DNA from: an uncultured Caryophanales bacterium
GTDB lineage: Bacteria; Bacillota_I; Bacilli_A; Acholeplasmatales; Anaeroplasmataceae
Assembly (NCBI GenBank): GCA_937885165.1
Contig: CAKZZJ010000036.1
Span: 1 to 11,433, forward strand
Length of the DNA stretch: 11,433 nucleotides
Direction of reading: 5' to 3'
The notes under the pieces were generated by a model, which was not told the DNA's origin, searched no databases, and saw only the letters and a program-made list of their open reading frames with translations. This document shows, piece after piece, positions 1 through 8,100 of the stretch. Both the position numbers and the translations under genes were made by a program. Position 1 is the first letter of the stretch; each line of letters opens with the position of its first letter.

Positions 1-1
1 A

Positions 2-289
2 AGTTGTAAAAACGATGATGGGGGAATTTCTTCCTATTCAAAAAATATTGTCGGAGACTGGGAATTAATAAAAGCAACAGAATATTATAATGGTCAACAA
101 TATAATGTGTATGAACCAATATACATGTCAATATATGCAGACCATAGTTTAATATGGAATGAAGAAGGGTATGCTGAAAATGGGACATGGATGATAAGTG
201 ACAATATTTTATTAATGAGTTGGAGCTGGGGAGAAAAAATTAATTGGACAATTAAATCGCTAACATCTAAAGAATTAATATTATTTCTT
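2..289 (+). pseudogene. Partial lipocalin-like lipoprotein, Bacteroidota style, truncated at both ends
   Basis: The plus-strand frame is open from base 2 and starts inside a lipobox (S-C-K-N-D-D-G-G, lipidated Cys at 5-7). After a short linker comes a lipocalin-like pattern: V-G-D-W-E-L near 50-66, then W-N-E-E-G-Y and G-T-W-M-I-S-D-N (about 182-205), then W-T-I-K-S-L-T-S-K-E-L-I-L (about 245-283). The order G-x-W, G-T-W-x-I, hydrophobic strand, L-T-x-x-x-L is typical of lipocalin-like domains (Lipocalin_4-type) in Bacteroidota lipoproteins, and an acidic stretch right after the Cys resembles their surface-export signal. The signal peptide lies before the window. The last strands of the barrel and the stop codon are missing: beyond about 289 the frame runs to 433 but only as antisense of the neighbouring membrane protein. 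I infer a fragment from another genome or a recombined locus. Family assignment rests on motif spacing only. Confidence 0.6.
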
Positions 290-1191
290 TCTAATAATTC
301 ATCCTCTGCTTCTTTAAATCTTCTTGTTACACCCACACTTAAATTTTTTAATCCTCTCCTAAAAATAAAATTAAATAATCTATATTTAGGAGGGCACTGT
401 ACTAACATTTCATATTCAATATTTTGTACATAATACTGAAATCTAGCAAGACGTTCTTTTGATGCATCCTTATCTGCAAAATAATTATCAATATCAGCAG
501 ATATTTTAGCACATTTTGTTGTCGTCTTATTTGAAGCATTGATGTTTCTAATTATTGGTATTACAAGTGGATAAAACTGAATAACAAGCTGTAAGATAGT
601 AATCACATTTTGATTTGTTTCATTTACACTCTTTATATAAATAAATATGACAAAGAGTACCACTGCTACAACTAAAGCAACTATATATAGTGCGAAAAAT
701 CTACTCATCAAATATTTTGTCTTGGCAGAATTTACTCTACATAAATATAAATATGTATGTTCATCCTCAACAAAATCAGGCACTTCTTCTTCATGATATT
801 TTGTAAGCTTACTCATCTTTGATACTGATTTTCTTATCGCAAGTTCATTAAGTTCATTAGTCATCTCTCTATCATATTCTATTTTAGAAAAAGTCCCACC
901 ACTAAGCCCTATTTCATATAACTGACTTAGCATTACTGCTTTCTCTTTATGTGCAGAGATAAAGTTTGAAGCAAATTCAGTAAACAGGGTTAAACCAAAT
1001 GATATCATTGTTGCGATAAAAACTAAATTATCTACATCCTTAAATGCTGGAATGAAAGATAAAATTATCGGTATCATCGATAATAAATATAATGTTAATT
1101 TAAATATTTTTGTTTCTCTTGAGATTCTGTTTGAAGCATAATAAAACTTTAATGTTGCTTCATTTTTAGATCTTTCTTTTACTTTATTCAT
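94..1191 (-). CDS. S-4TM-like putative pore-forming effector, 3' end replaced by foreign antisense
   Basis: The open frame gives 365 aa, but only residues 1 to about 303 (about 283-1191) look authentic. Four hydrophobic helices are visible at about 31-49, 55-76, 165-187 and 197-215, as two hairpins separated by a charged helical region. The pattern fits the SMODS-associated 4TM (S-4TM) family: an A-H-K-E-K-A helix after TM2, a Y-H-E-E-E-V then L-C-R-V-N-x6-L segment before TM3 (the family has WY and CQ-x-x-N there), and a C-terminal P-P-K-Y-R-L-F-N-F-I-F-R-R block. Known S-4TM proteins are membrane effectors, proposed to form pores, encoded beside CD-NTase cyclases in CBASS-like systems; no cyclase is visible here. 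GGAG (1200-1203) sits 8 nt before the ATG, inside the end of the upstream 5'-nucleotidase gene, so the two are co-transcribed and probably coupled. Residues from about 304 are antisense of the lipocalin gene, so the native stop is lost. An unrelated 4TM protein remains possible. Confidence 0.55.
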   Translation of the reverse strand: MNKVKERSKNEATLKFYYASNRISRETKIFKLTLYLLSMIPIILSFIPAFKDVDNLVFIATMISFGLTLFTEFASNFISAHKEKAVMLSQLYEIGLSGGTFSKIEYDREMTNELNELAIRKSVSKMSKLTKYHEEEVPDFVEDEHTYLYLCRVNSAKTKYLMSRFFALYIVALVVAVVLFVIFIYIKSVNETNQNVITILQLVIQFYPLVIPIIRNINASNKTTTKCAKISADIDNYFADKDASKERLARFQYYVQNIEYEMLVQCPPKYRLFNFIFRRGLKNLSVGVTRRFKEAEDELLERNNINSLDVSDLIVQLIFSPQLQLINKILSLIIHVPFSAYPSSFHIKLWSAYIDMYIGSYTLYC

Positions 1192-1195
1192 TTTA

Positions 1196-2767
1196 TCAAC
1201 TCCACTTTAGAGTAATCTTTGCTTCTGTATCAGTATTTATATTAAAGGTATCTCTTAATTCCAAATCCTCAAGCAAAAGATCTCTTAAAATTAGATTAGT
1301 ATCATAATATATATTTGAATAACAATTCTTATAATAATTTCCATAATATACATAATCTATTATTGCTACTTTATAGGTGCCACTAGTCTTTAAGGTATTA
1401 TCTTTAGTATTGTAAAAATAATAACTACTGTCAATAAATTTATTGATTTTTTCTACACTGCATTCATGGACAATTACGTGATTATCAAAAGGATTAAACT
1501 GGTAAACATCTTCAAAAGTTATATCACCTTTGCTTATATTAGTTCTTAATCCTCCAGTATTACATATAGCTATATCAGCACCAGTTGATGCAAGCATAAC
1601 ATTAGCTACCCAGTTATAGGTATTAGCTGAATATCTACTGATATTTACTAAAGATTTAGTATATATTTTAGATAATGTATCTTCATCTTTTTCATAATAT
1701 TTATCTATAACTTCTTCTACATTTGAGTCATAATTATCTTTGGCAGATGATGCTAAAATATGAGATGTTGCACAAGATAACACATTATTATTTTCATCTA
1801 TTTTTAGATCAATCCTGCCAAACTCATAAAGCTGATTATTTTTATATCCTGTAGACTGTATAACAGGCATATCTACTCCACCATCTCTTGATATTTTACC
1901 CATCTGTTCTTGGTGTGTATGTGCATTTATTACAGCATCAACTAAATATTTATCATTATATTTGATTGATGCTAAATCTTTATTTAAATCATATGATTCA
2001 ATATCTTGCATTACGCCATCATGTATCGCTACAATGATTATATCCGCACCATTTTCTTTTAAATTACTACCTATTTTTGTAGTCGTTGATATAAAATTAG
2101 TATCAAATTTATATTTATCTGCATAAAGGGCATTTATGCTTGATTTTACATCACCTATAAACCCTATAACTCCGATATTTAAGCCACATTTGTCAAACAT
2201 ATATGATTCATATATTTTGCCACCATCAACAGATACGAGTTTAGTGCCCTGATATACATTTGAATTAATTAAAGGAAAATTTGCTTCACCATTTGATGAG
2301 TCTCCATCAAAATAATTTAAAACAACCGGTAAATCCCAATCAAATTCATGATTTCCCAAAATACAGGCATCAAGTTTCATTTCATTAAGTGCGTCAATCA
2401 TTACTTCGCCATAGCTCATCTTAACTAATCCCGTACCCTGAAACATATCACCGCAAGCAATGCTTAAGACATTATCTTCTCCTTCTTCATCTCTTATATT
2501 ATTTATAATATATGACATATTAGATAATCCCATTTTATTATCTTCATTTTGCATAATATATCCATGAACATCATTCATCTCAATTATTGACAGCATTCTT
2601 TTTTCATTACTTTTTGATATAGTAGTAGTTACTGATGTAGCAGTCTTCTGGTTATTATTTGCCTCACTATCACCAGTTATAGATAAAGATAAATTATCGC
2701 ATGATGCTAGTGAAATTAATGATATTATTAATATAAATATTAAAAATAATTTCTTATTTTTTTTCAT
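1196..2767 (-). CDS. 5'-nucleotidase / 2',3'-cyclic phosphodiesterase family lipoprotein
   Basis: Exported metallophosphoesterase of the UshA/YfkN class, expected to hydrolyse nucleotides outside the cell and release phosphate and nucleosides. From the ATG at 2767 it is 523 aa. A lysine-rich hydrophobic signal ends in the lipobox L-A-S-C (Cys23), so the protein should be anchored to the outer face of the membrane. The catalytic domain shows the metal-binding motifs in order: N-D-V-H-G (D66, H68), G-D-M-F-Q-G (D107), L-G-N-H-E (N139, H140), I-H-D-G (H249) and A-H-T-H-Q (H283, H285). The C-terminal 5'-nucleotidase domain has N-T-G-G-L-R (403-408) where N-G-G-G-I-R is usual, and P-F-D-N (426-429). 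A TTG at 2779 could add four residues but has no RBS; the ATG has GGGG six bases upstream. Sequence does not settle the substrate. Confidence 0.85.
   Translation of the reverse strand: MKKNKKLFLIFILIISLISLASCDNLSLSITGDSEANNNQKTATSVTTTISKSNEKRMLSIIEMNDVHGYIMQNEDNKMGLSNMSYIINNIRDEEGEDNVLSIACGDMFQGTGLVKMSYGEVMIDALNEMKLDACILGNHEFDWDLPVVLNYFDGDSSNGEANFPLINSNVYQGTKLVSVDGGKIYESYMFDKCGLNIGVIGFIGDVKSSINALYADKYKFDTNFISTTTKIGSNLKENGADIIIVAIHDGVMQDIESYDLNKDLASIKYNDKYLVDAVINAHTHQEQMGKISRDGGVDMPVIQSTGYKNNQLYEFGRIDLKIDENNNVLSCATSHILASSAKDNYDSNVEEVIDKYYEKDEDTLSKIYTKSLVNISRYSANTYNWVANVMLASTGADIAICNTGGLRTNISKGDITFEDVYQFNPFDNHVIVHECSVEKINKFIDSSYYFYNTKDNTLKTSGTYKVAIIDYVYYGNYYKNCYSNIYYDTNLILRDLLLEDLELRDTFNINTDTEAKITLKWS
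1200..1203 (-). promoter_or_regulatory. RBS of the S-4TM-like gene
   Basis: GGAG on the minus strand, 8 nt before the ATG at 1191. It lies in the last codons of the 5'-nucleotidase gene, whose TGA (1196-1198) ends 4 bp before the next start, an arrangement typical of translational coupling. Confidence 0.6.
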
Positions 2768-2784
2768 CTTAAACCCCAAATCTA

Positions 2785-2817
2785 TAAAAAGACCTAAACT
2801 ATATAGATTTAGGACTT
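2785..2817 (-). terminator. Terminator-like hairpin between the envelope cluster and the nucleotidase gene
   Basis: On the minus strand, AAG-t-CCTAAA (2808-2817 side) pairs with TTTAGG-t-CTT (2789-2798 side), with one T-T mismatch and a loop of about 9 nt, followed directly by a short T run. It starts 6 bp after the stop codon at 2824 and ends about 20 bp before the nucleotidase ATG. The stem is short and AT-rich, so it is probably leaky. No convincing promoter fits between hairpin and ATG, so the nucleotidase pair may depend on read-through or on a promoter inside the preceding gene. Confidence 0.55.
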
Positions 2818-2823
2818 CTATAC

Positions 2824-4533
2824 TTATTTTATTTTATATATTACTTTTGTAAATGTACATATTTCTTCATTTTTAGGAAGTTTTATTTTCTGATTAGGTA
2901 TGACAATTGAAGCACTTTGGCTAGATCCATATTTATTAATAAATTTAACAACATCTCCTACATTCGCATCAACATCTGATGAATCTATGTAATACAAATG
3001 CTTGTTGCTAGTAATAACTAAAGAACATACTAAGGCTTTATCATCAAGTTTTGCTTTAGTTTCTTGTGCTCTTTTTATACCAAGATTACTTAAATCAAAT
3101 ATTTGTCTTTCTATTAGTTCAGATGTAAATCTACTTTCATTAATAACTAACAATTCATTTGCTATATCCTTATCAAGCGGCAATATTTCAGCATCATTAT
3201 TTTCAGACTTAACTTCTTTTATATCTTCTTTATTATCTTCTTCTTTAACATCTAATTCTTCTTCATTTAATATTTCTAATGCTTCATTTTCTTCCACATC
3301 GAGATTATTTTCTAGATTATCTAATGCTTTATTTTCATCTTCAATATCAGAAGTGATCTCTTCTTTCTCTATAGTTTCATTTTCATCTTCTTCTATATTT
3401 TCTTCTTTAACATCTAATTCTTCTTCATTTAATATTTCTAATGCTTTATTTTCTTCAACATCGAGATTATTATCTAGATTATCTAATGCTTTATTTTCAT
3501 CTTCTTTATTATTAATTATTGTTTCTTTCTTAACTAAATATCCTTTTTCTATTTGAGTATCATCATCCATATATGGATAGTCTTTAATGAAATTCTTATT
3601 CTTATATTCATTAATTAATTCTAATTTCTTTTCTTTAGCTAAAATATCAATTAATTCTAAAGAAAGCTCAAATCTCTTATTTGATGTAATCTTATATTTA
3701 AATGGTGTAGATTTGTATGTTTTTATATTACCTACATCTATACCCTGATATTTGGCATCTAAATTATTAATATCAAGTGAGAGATATAGTACTAAAGTTT
3801 TACCTACTATCTTTATTTGGGCATAATTATCTCTTTTGAAATTGAATTTTTCTACAGATTTTGAAATTCTTGTTTTTAAATTATATGATAATAATTTATT
3901 TTTTATTTCATTATAATGATTTTTTAATTCATCACTCGAAATAGATAATCTTCCTTCAAAACTTCTTATTAATTTAACACTCTTATATTGACCACTATCT
4001 TCATCAAATACAACCTTTTCTTCTTCATCTATAGTCTCTTCTTCAGTTAATGATTCATCCTCTATGGTAGCTACACCAAATGTTTCATCATCCAAATTCT
4101 CTTCATCAAGGTTTTCTTCAGCATGAGTTTCTTTTGAATTACTTGAATTAAGAAGTGACTGATATAATTCTTCAAGTGATTTTAATGTGGCCACATCAAT
4201 ATTGTTATTTTCTTTATTTTCTTCTTGAATATTTAGCGAATTATTTTCTCTTACATACCCTTTTTTATTTTCATTTAAAATATCATTTATCTCTCTTACT
4301 ACATAACGATGATCGCTATCTAATTTTATAGTACGATATTCATTTGTTTTCTCATCATAAAAAATTATAGTATCAACATTAAATTCAGTATCATCTATAT
4401 TTTCTTCTTTTTTATTATCTTCTTTTTTAAATAATTTTTTAGCAAAAGCATTAGCTCTTTTATCTACTAAAAATATAATAACTACTACCTCAAGTAATGA
4501 TATAACTATAAATATAATTGCTAAAGCTACCAT
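2824..4533 (-). CDS. Single-pass membrane protein with acidic repeats and a conserved Firmicutes domain of unknown function
   Basis: 569 aa, function unknown. A hydrophobic helix at 3-23 is followed by a basic stretch (K-R-x4-A-K-K-L-F-K-K), which predicts that the rest of the protein is cytoplasmic. Next comes a T-I-I-F-Y-D-E-K-T-N-E-Y motif (55-66), shared with the gene immediately upstream, and an acidic low-complexity stretch (about 100-172). A globular domain at about 173-300 begins V-V-F-D-E-D-S-G-Q-Y, R-S-F-E-G-R-L, and contains S-Y-N-L-K-T-R-I-S, V-G-K-T-L-V-L-Y-L-S-L-D and Y-K-I-T-S-N-K-R. From memory, this RSF/SRIS/GKTL-LYLALD pattern recurs in many uncharacterised Bacillota proteins; no function is known to me. 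Residues 344-431 hold a duplicated 34-aa acidic block. The C-terminal domain (about 455-569) contains Y-Y-I-D-S-S-D-V-x4-G-D-V-V and may be a small beta barrel. The ATG lies 2 bp after the preceding TGA, with AAAGGGG ten bases upstream. Confidence 0.8.
   Translation of the reverse strand: MVALAIIFIVISLLEVVVIIFLVDKRANAFAKKLFKKEDNKKEENIDDTEFNVDTIIFYDEKTNEYRTIKLDSDHRYVVREINDILNENKKGYVRENNSLNIQEENKENNNIDVATLKSLEELYQSLLNSSNSKETHAEENLDEENLDDETFGVATIEDESLTEEETIDEEEKVVFDEDSGQYKSVKLIRSFEGRLSISSDELKNHYNEIKNKLLSYNLKTRISKSVEKFNFKRDNYAQIKIVGKTLVLYLSLDINNLDAKYQGIDVGNIKTYKSTPFKYKITSNKRFELSLELIDILAKEKKLELINEYKNKNFIKDYPYMDDDTQIEKGYLVKKETIINNKEDENKALDNLDNNLDVEENKALEILNEEELDVKEENIEEDENETIEKEEITSDIEDENKALDNLENNLDVEENEALEILNEEELDVKEEDNKEDIKEVKSENNDAEILPLDKDIANELLVINESRFTSELIERQIFDLSNLGIKRAQETKAKLDDKALVCSLVITSNKHLYYIDSSDVDANVGDVVKFINKYGSSQSASIVIPNQKIKLPKNEEICTFTKVIYKIK
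3241..3342 (-). repeat. Acidic-block direct repeat, copy B (34 codons)
   Basis: This 102-bp segment matches 3403-3504 with three substitutions and no gaps that I can see by eye, an offset of 162 bp (54 codons), in frame. It encodes residues about 398-431, an acidic Leu/Asn-rich stretch containing N-L-D-V-E-E-N and I-L-N-E-E-E-L-D-V-K. The near identity at DNA level indicates a recent duplication. Confidence 0.85.
3403..3504 (-). repeat. Acidic-block direct repeat, copy A (34 codons)
   Basis: N-terminal partner of the 3241-3342 repeat, encoding residues about 344-377. The 60 bp between copies encodes another Glu-rich stretch, so the repeat unit could expand or contract in whole codons and change the length of the acidic linker. 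Confidence 0.85.
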
Positions 4534-4535
4534 TA

Positions 4536-5084
4536 TCAGTCATCCCCTTTTTCCTCATTTGATAAAAAATCATTATAATGAACATTAACTTCCATATTAT
4601 GATCGGCAATCATAAAATTGGCATAATTTAATAATTCTTGCTCGTTCTTATTTACAATTCTCTTATCATATTTTTTATTTTTACTGTCATAAAACATAAC
4701 TGATTTTATATTTTTAGGTTTGTAGTTGATGTTAGGATATTTAATATAAATCTTATTTATTCCTGGATTAGACATCTTAAGATTATTATTAGTTAATATA
4801 TTTTCAATTTTGTTTAAAGAATCTTCATCATTTACATTTCTAACCATATAATTAGTAGTTTTATTATTGTAATAAATTATAGTTGTAGGTTTTATATCTT
4901 TAAATGACGAATCAACATATTCTTCAATATCATTATTATCAGTTGTTTCTTTATTTTCTTTTTTAGGTTTTGATGCCAATTTTCTCGCACCTAAAAAACC
5001 TATTAAAGCTAATAAGATGAATACATATATTGATGCAAATATAATTACTACAATACTACCTGCCGAGATATTTAATAGAACCAT
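4536..5084 (-). CDS. Small single-pass membrane protein with two copies of an FYD-x-K-x3-Y motif
   Basis: Function not recognised. From the ATG at 5084 it is 182 aa; this start is preceded by a perfect AAGGAG at 7 nt, whereas the in-frame ATG at 5105 lies directly beside the stop of the upstream gene and has no good RBS. A hydrophobic helix at about 9-32 is followed by A-R-K-L-A-S-K-P-K-K, predicting a cytoplasmic C-terminal domain, and then an acidic linker. Two related segments follow: T-T-I-I-Y-Y-N-N-K-T-T-N-Y (about 67-79) and S-V-M-F-Y-D-S-K-N-K-K-Y-D-K-R (about 128-142), each followed by a helix. The same segment occurs near the N terminus of the downstream 569-aa protein, whose overall TM plus basic plus acidic layout is similar, so the two are probably paralogous in this region and may act together. 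The TGA ends 2 bp before the next ATG. Confidence 0.75.
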   Translation of the reverse strand: MVLLNISAGSIVVIIFASIYVFILLALIGFLGARKLASKPKKENKETTDNNDIEEYVDSSFKDIKPTTIIYYNNKTTNYMVRNVNDEDSLNKIENILTNNNLKMSNPGINKIYIKYPNINYKPKNIKSVMFYDSKNKKYDKRIVNKNEQELLNYANFMIADHNMEVNVHYNDFLSNEEKGDD

Positions 5085-5091
5085 AAAATTT

Positions 5092-5097
5092 CTCCTT
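5092..5097 (-). promoter_or_regulatory. RBS that fixes the start of the 182-aa membrane protein
   Basis: AAGGAG on the minus strand, 7 nt before the ATG at 5084. It lies between the two candidate starts (5105 and 5084) and so argues for the internal one. Confidence 0.75.
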
Positions 5098-5105
5098 TTA
5101 AACAT

Positions 5106-8100
5106 TTAAGAAACTGTTACTTTTATACTGTTAGAATGATAAGTATTTGTATTCTCCGTATATAAATCAACTAAGCTGACATATTTGTTTAAAGTATTAA
5201 CTAAAGCTTTATCTTGATTGTTAATGAATAGAATTGAATATAAAGAAATCATAGCTTCAAACTGATTCCATAGTCCTTCAGTTTCAACCATAAACCCATA
5301 TGAAAGTTCTTGAGCATATATCGGATATGCAAATCCATTTTGATCCATTGTATCAGCAAAAGAGATGTTGACAAATGAAATTACTCTACTTACATAAACT
5401 TTCTGAGATGAATTAATAATAATTTCCATAGGATTCTGATTTACAGGATAATAATAATTCACAACAATTTCACCATTATAATTAGCATCTGCACTATCAC
5501 TTCGTATTTTTTCTATGGTGATGTCTTGGCTTCCTCTAGCATCGATACTACAAGATAATGCATCTTCATTATCAAAAGCACCTAGACCAATATAGATGAT
5601 ATTAGGCAGTGTAATGGATGTGATTTTTCTATTGTAGAATGCAAATGCATGTGCTTTTTCTAGTTTTGGAACTGAAATAGTAGTTGTAGTATCACTTGAA
5701 TAAGTGACTGCAAAAGATGCAAAACCTGCTTCTTTAAGATTTGGGAAATTGATATTTGTGATACCACTATATGCAAAAGCGAATTTACCGACTTTAGTGA
5801 TATTATTTGAATAACCACCAAGTGAAAGTGTTGTAAGATTAGAACAATATTCGAATGCGTAATCAGGTATTTCAGTCAAATTCGGTGTAAATAATACTTC
5901 TGTTAAATTTGATGCATTATCAAACCTGAATACTGGACTAGATATCATTGATAAATCAACATATGATAAATCTGTGCCAGCAAATACATCTGGGCCCATA
6001 TATTTTACTTTTAAGAATTTAATTGATGTTTGTGCCATATTTGATTCGCTGAATGCTGCAGTACCAAAATATTCTATATTAGGAATAAATGTATTAAGCA
6101 AAACTAAATTTTTACAATTAGCAAATGCATAAGTATCTACTTTTTTTGCTGAATAGGCACTAAATTTAATTACTTTACTTCCATAAAATGCATGAGTCCC
6201 TATTTCTTCTAAAGTGATATCCCCTGTATCATTTGTTCTAAAGGCCATCAGATTATTTGTGTTATAAAATGCATAGGCACCAATGCTTTTAGTAACTGAT
6301 GGGAATGCTAAAGTATAATCCCTAGCACTTGAATTATTATTATAGTAGATTATAATATTATGATCTTTTGTATAAATTTCATGATTAACTTTTTCATAAT
6401 TTGGATTATCAGAATCAATTATAATATCAAATGTTGAAGCATTATTTCTAAATGAATAACCATCTAAATATTCTAATGTCTTAGGTAATTTAACATATTT
6501 TAATTTTTCATTATTTGAAAAACACTGATTATAAGAATCTTTTGAAGATATGCTAATAAGATTTTGTTCTGATAAATCAATACCTTCAATAAGCGGTAAT
6601 TTATTAAATGAATCTCCGCCGATAGTTTTAATATTATTTCCTTTAAATTCAAGTGTCTTTAATAGAGGTAAGTAAGATATTACACAATTTGATAATTCTT
6701 CTACATTTTCACCTATAACAAGATATTCCAAATTAGAACAATTATAAAAATTATATTTACCAATTTTGGTTATATTATTTGAAATTACTACACCCTGAAT
6801 ATTTTTGTTATAAAATACATTATTCCCAATTTCTTTTACAGGTAGTCCATTGTATATTTCAGGAATATAAATTTCTGTATCTACAACATTCCCTAAAGAT
6901 GTCAAAATATAATAACTTGAATCATCACTTAATTTATATACCATATCAGTAGTATAAGAATCTGTCCATTTAGCCTTTAATGTTATACTACCAAGTGTAG
7001 ACAACATATCATTAAATGATAATTCTATTTCTTCTTCATCATCTGCTATATATACCCACGATAAGAATCTTGAGTCTTCTTTGGTTGGAACTGGGGCGCC
7101 ACCACTTGCTGCTAAATCACTAATGCTTAATACATTATTCTCAAGTGGATCTCCACCATCTACATCAAATATAATTTCATTATTGATTTCAGATAAATCA
7201 ATATCGATAAGCATATCAGGAATCAAATTATAATTTGGATTAGTTATGCTGAATGACATTTTGATTGTGACGATACCACTTAATGTACCATCTGTATTTT
7301 CTACTACATTATCATCACCAAATTCATAACTAACCAAAATATCATTATCTAGTTTTTGTGACAAGCCGATACTATATTTACCACCCACATATTTAAATGA
7401 GCCAGCATCTAATTTAATTTTTGAATAATCATAAGTTGCTTTATCGATAACTAAATTCATACCATATAGAAGATTATATTCAGTATCATTATCATCTTTA
7501 GAAGCATTTTCTATAATAAATGAATAATTAGTAAGTTTTTCTATATCAGTTGATGAAATAACGATATTATAATGATATGTCCCAGCATTAATATATTTTT
7601 CATCTATACCTTTTATTGTAACACCCTCAGGTAATTCTCCTTCAAATGTTATTCCATGCTCAAAACCATCATAAACATGGTTATCAGCAATAAATTTAAT
7701 TTCAACTTTTGATTCTACAATTTTTAATTCAGCAGTAATCGCTTCAGGATTATTATAATTATCATCAAGCGATGTGAATGCAGCAACAACTGTGTAATTT
7801 CCTACATCTACTTTATCATTTCCAGTATATGTTACATCGACATTATCAGGTAGATTTTTCACATCAATTCTGTGACTTAATCCATCATATGATACTAGTA
7901 AATCTGGAAATTCAACCATAGACATATCTATTTCTGCTTTATTTATAGAAAGAGTTGCTTTCTTATCAGAATAAATCTTGTCTCCTGCTGATGTAAAATG
8001 AGCTATAACTGTATATTCGCCGACATCAATTTTATCATTTTCTTCATATGATACTTCTACTCCTTCTGGAACGTTTTTGGCTAAAAGTGATTTTTTATTT

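Noticed and set aside
290..433. Plus-strand continuation of the lipocalin frame to a stop at 433
   Set aside because: It is the exact antisense of the C-terminal region of the 4TM protein and has no lipocalin-like pattern.
3002..3556. Plus-strand open frame of 184 codons, Ser/Leu-rich
   Set aside because: It is the antisense of the Glu/Asp/Asn-rich repeats of the minus-strand gene; it has no RBS, and its low-complexity composition follows from the opposite strand.
5085..5105. Upstream ATG at 5105 as the start of the 182-aa membrane protein
   Set aside because: The perfect AAGGAG lies downstream of this ATG and is correctly spaced for the ATG at 5084.
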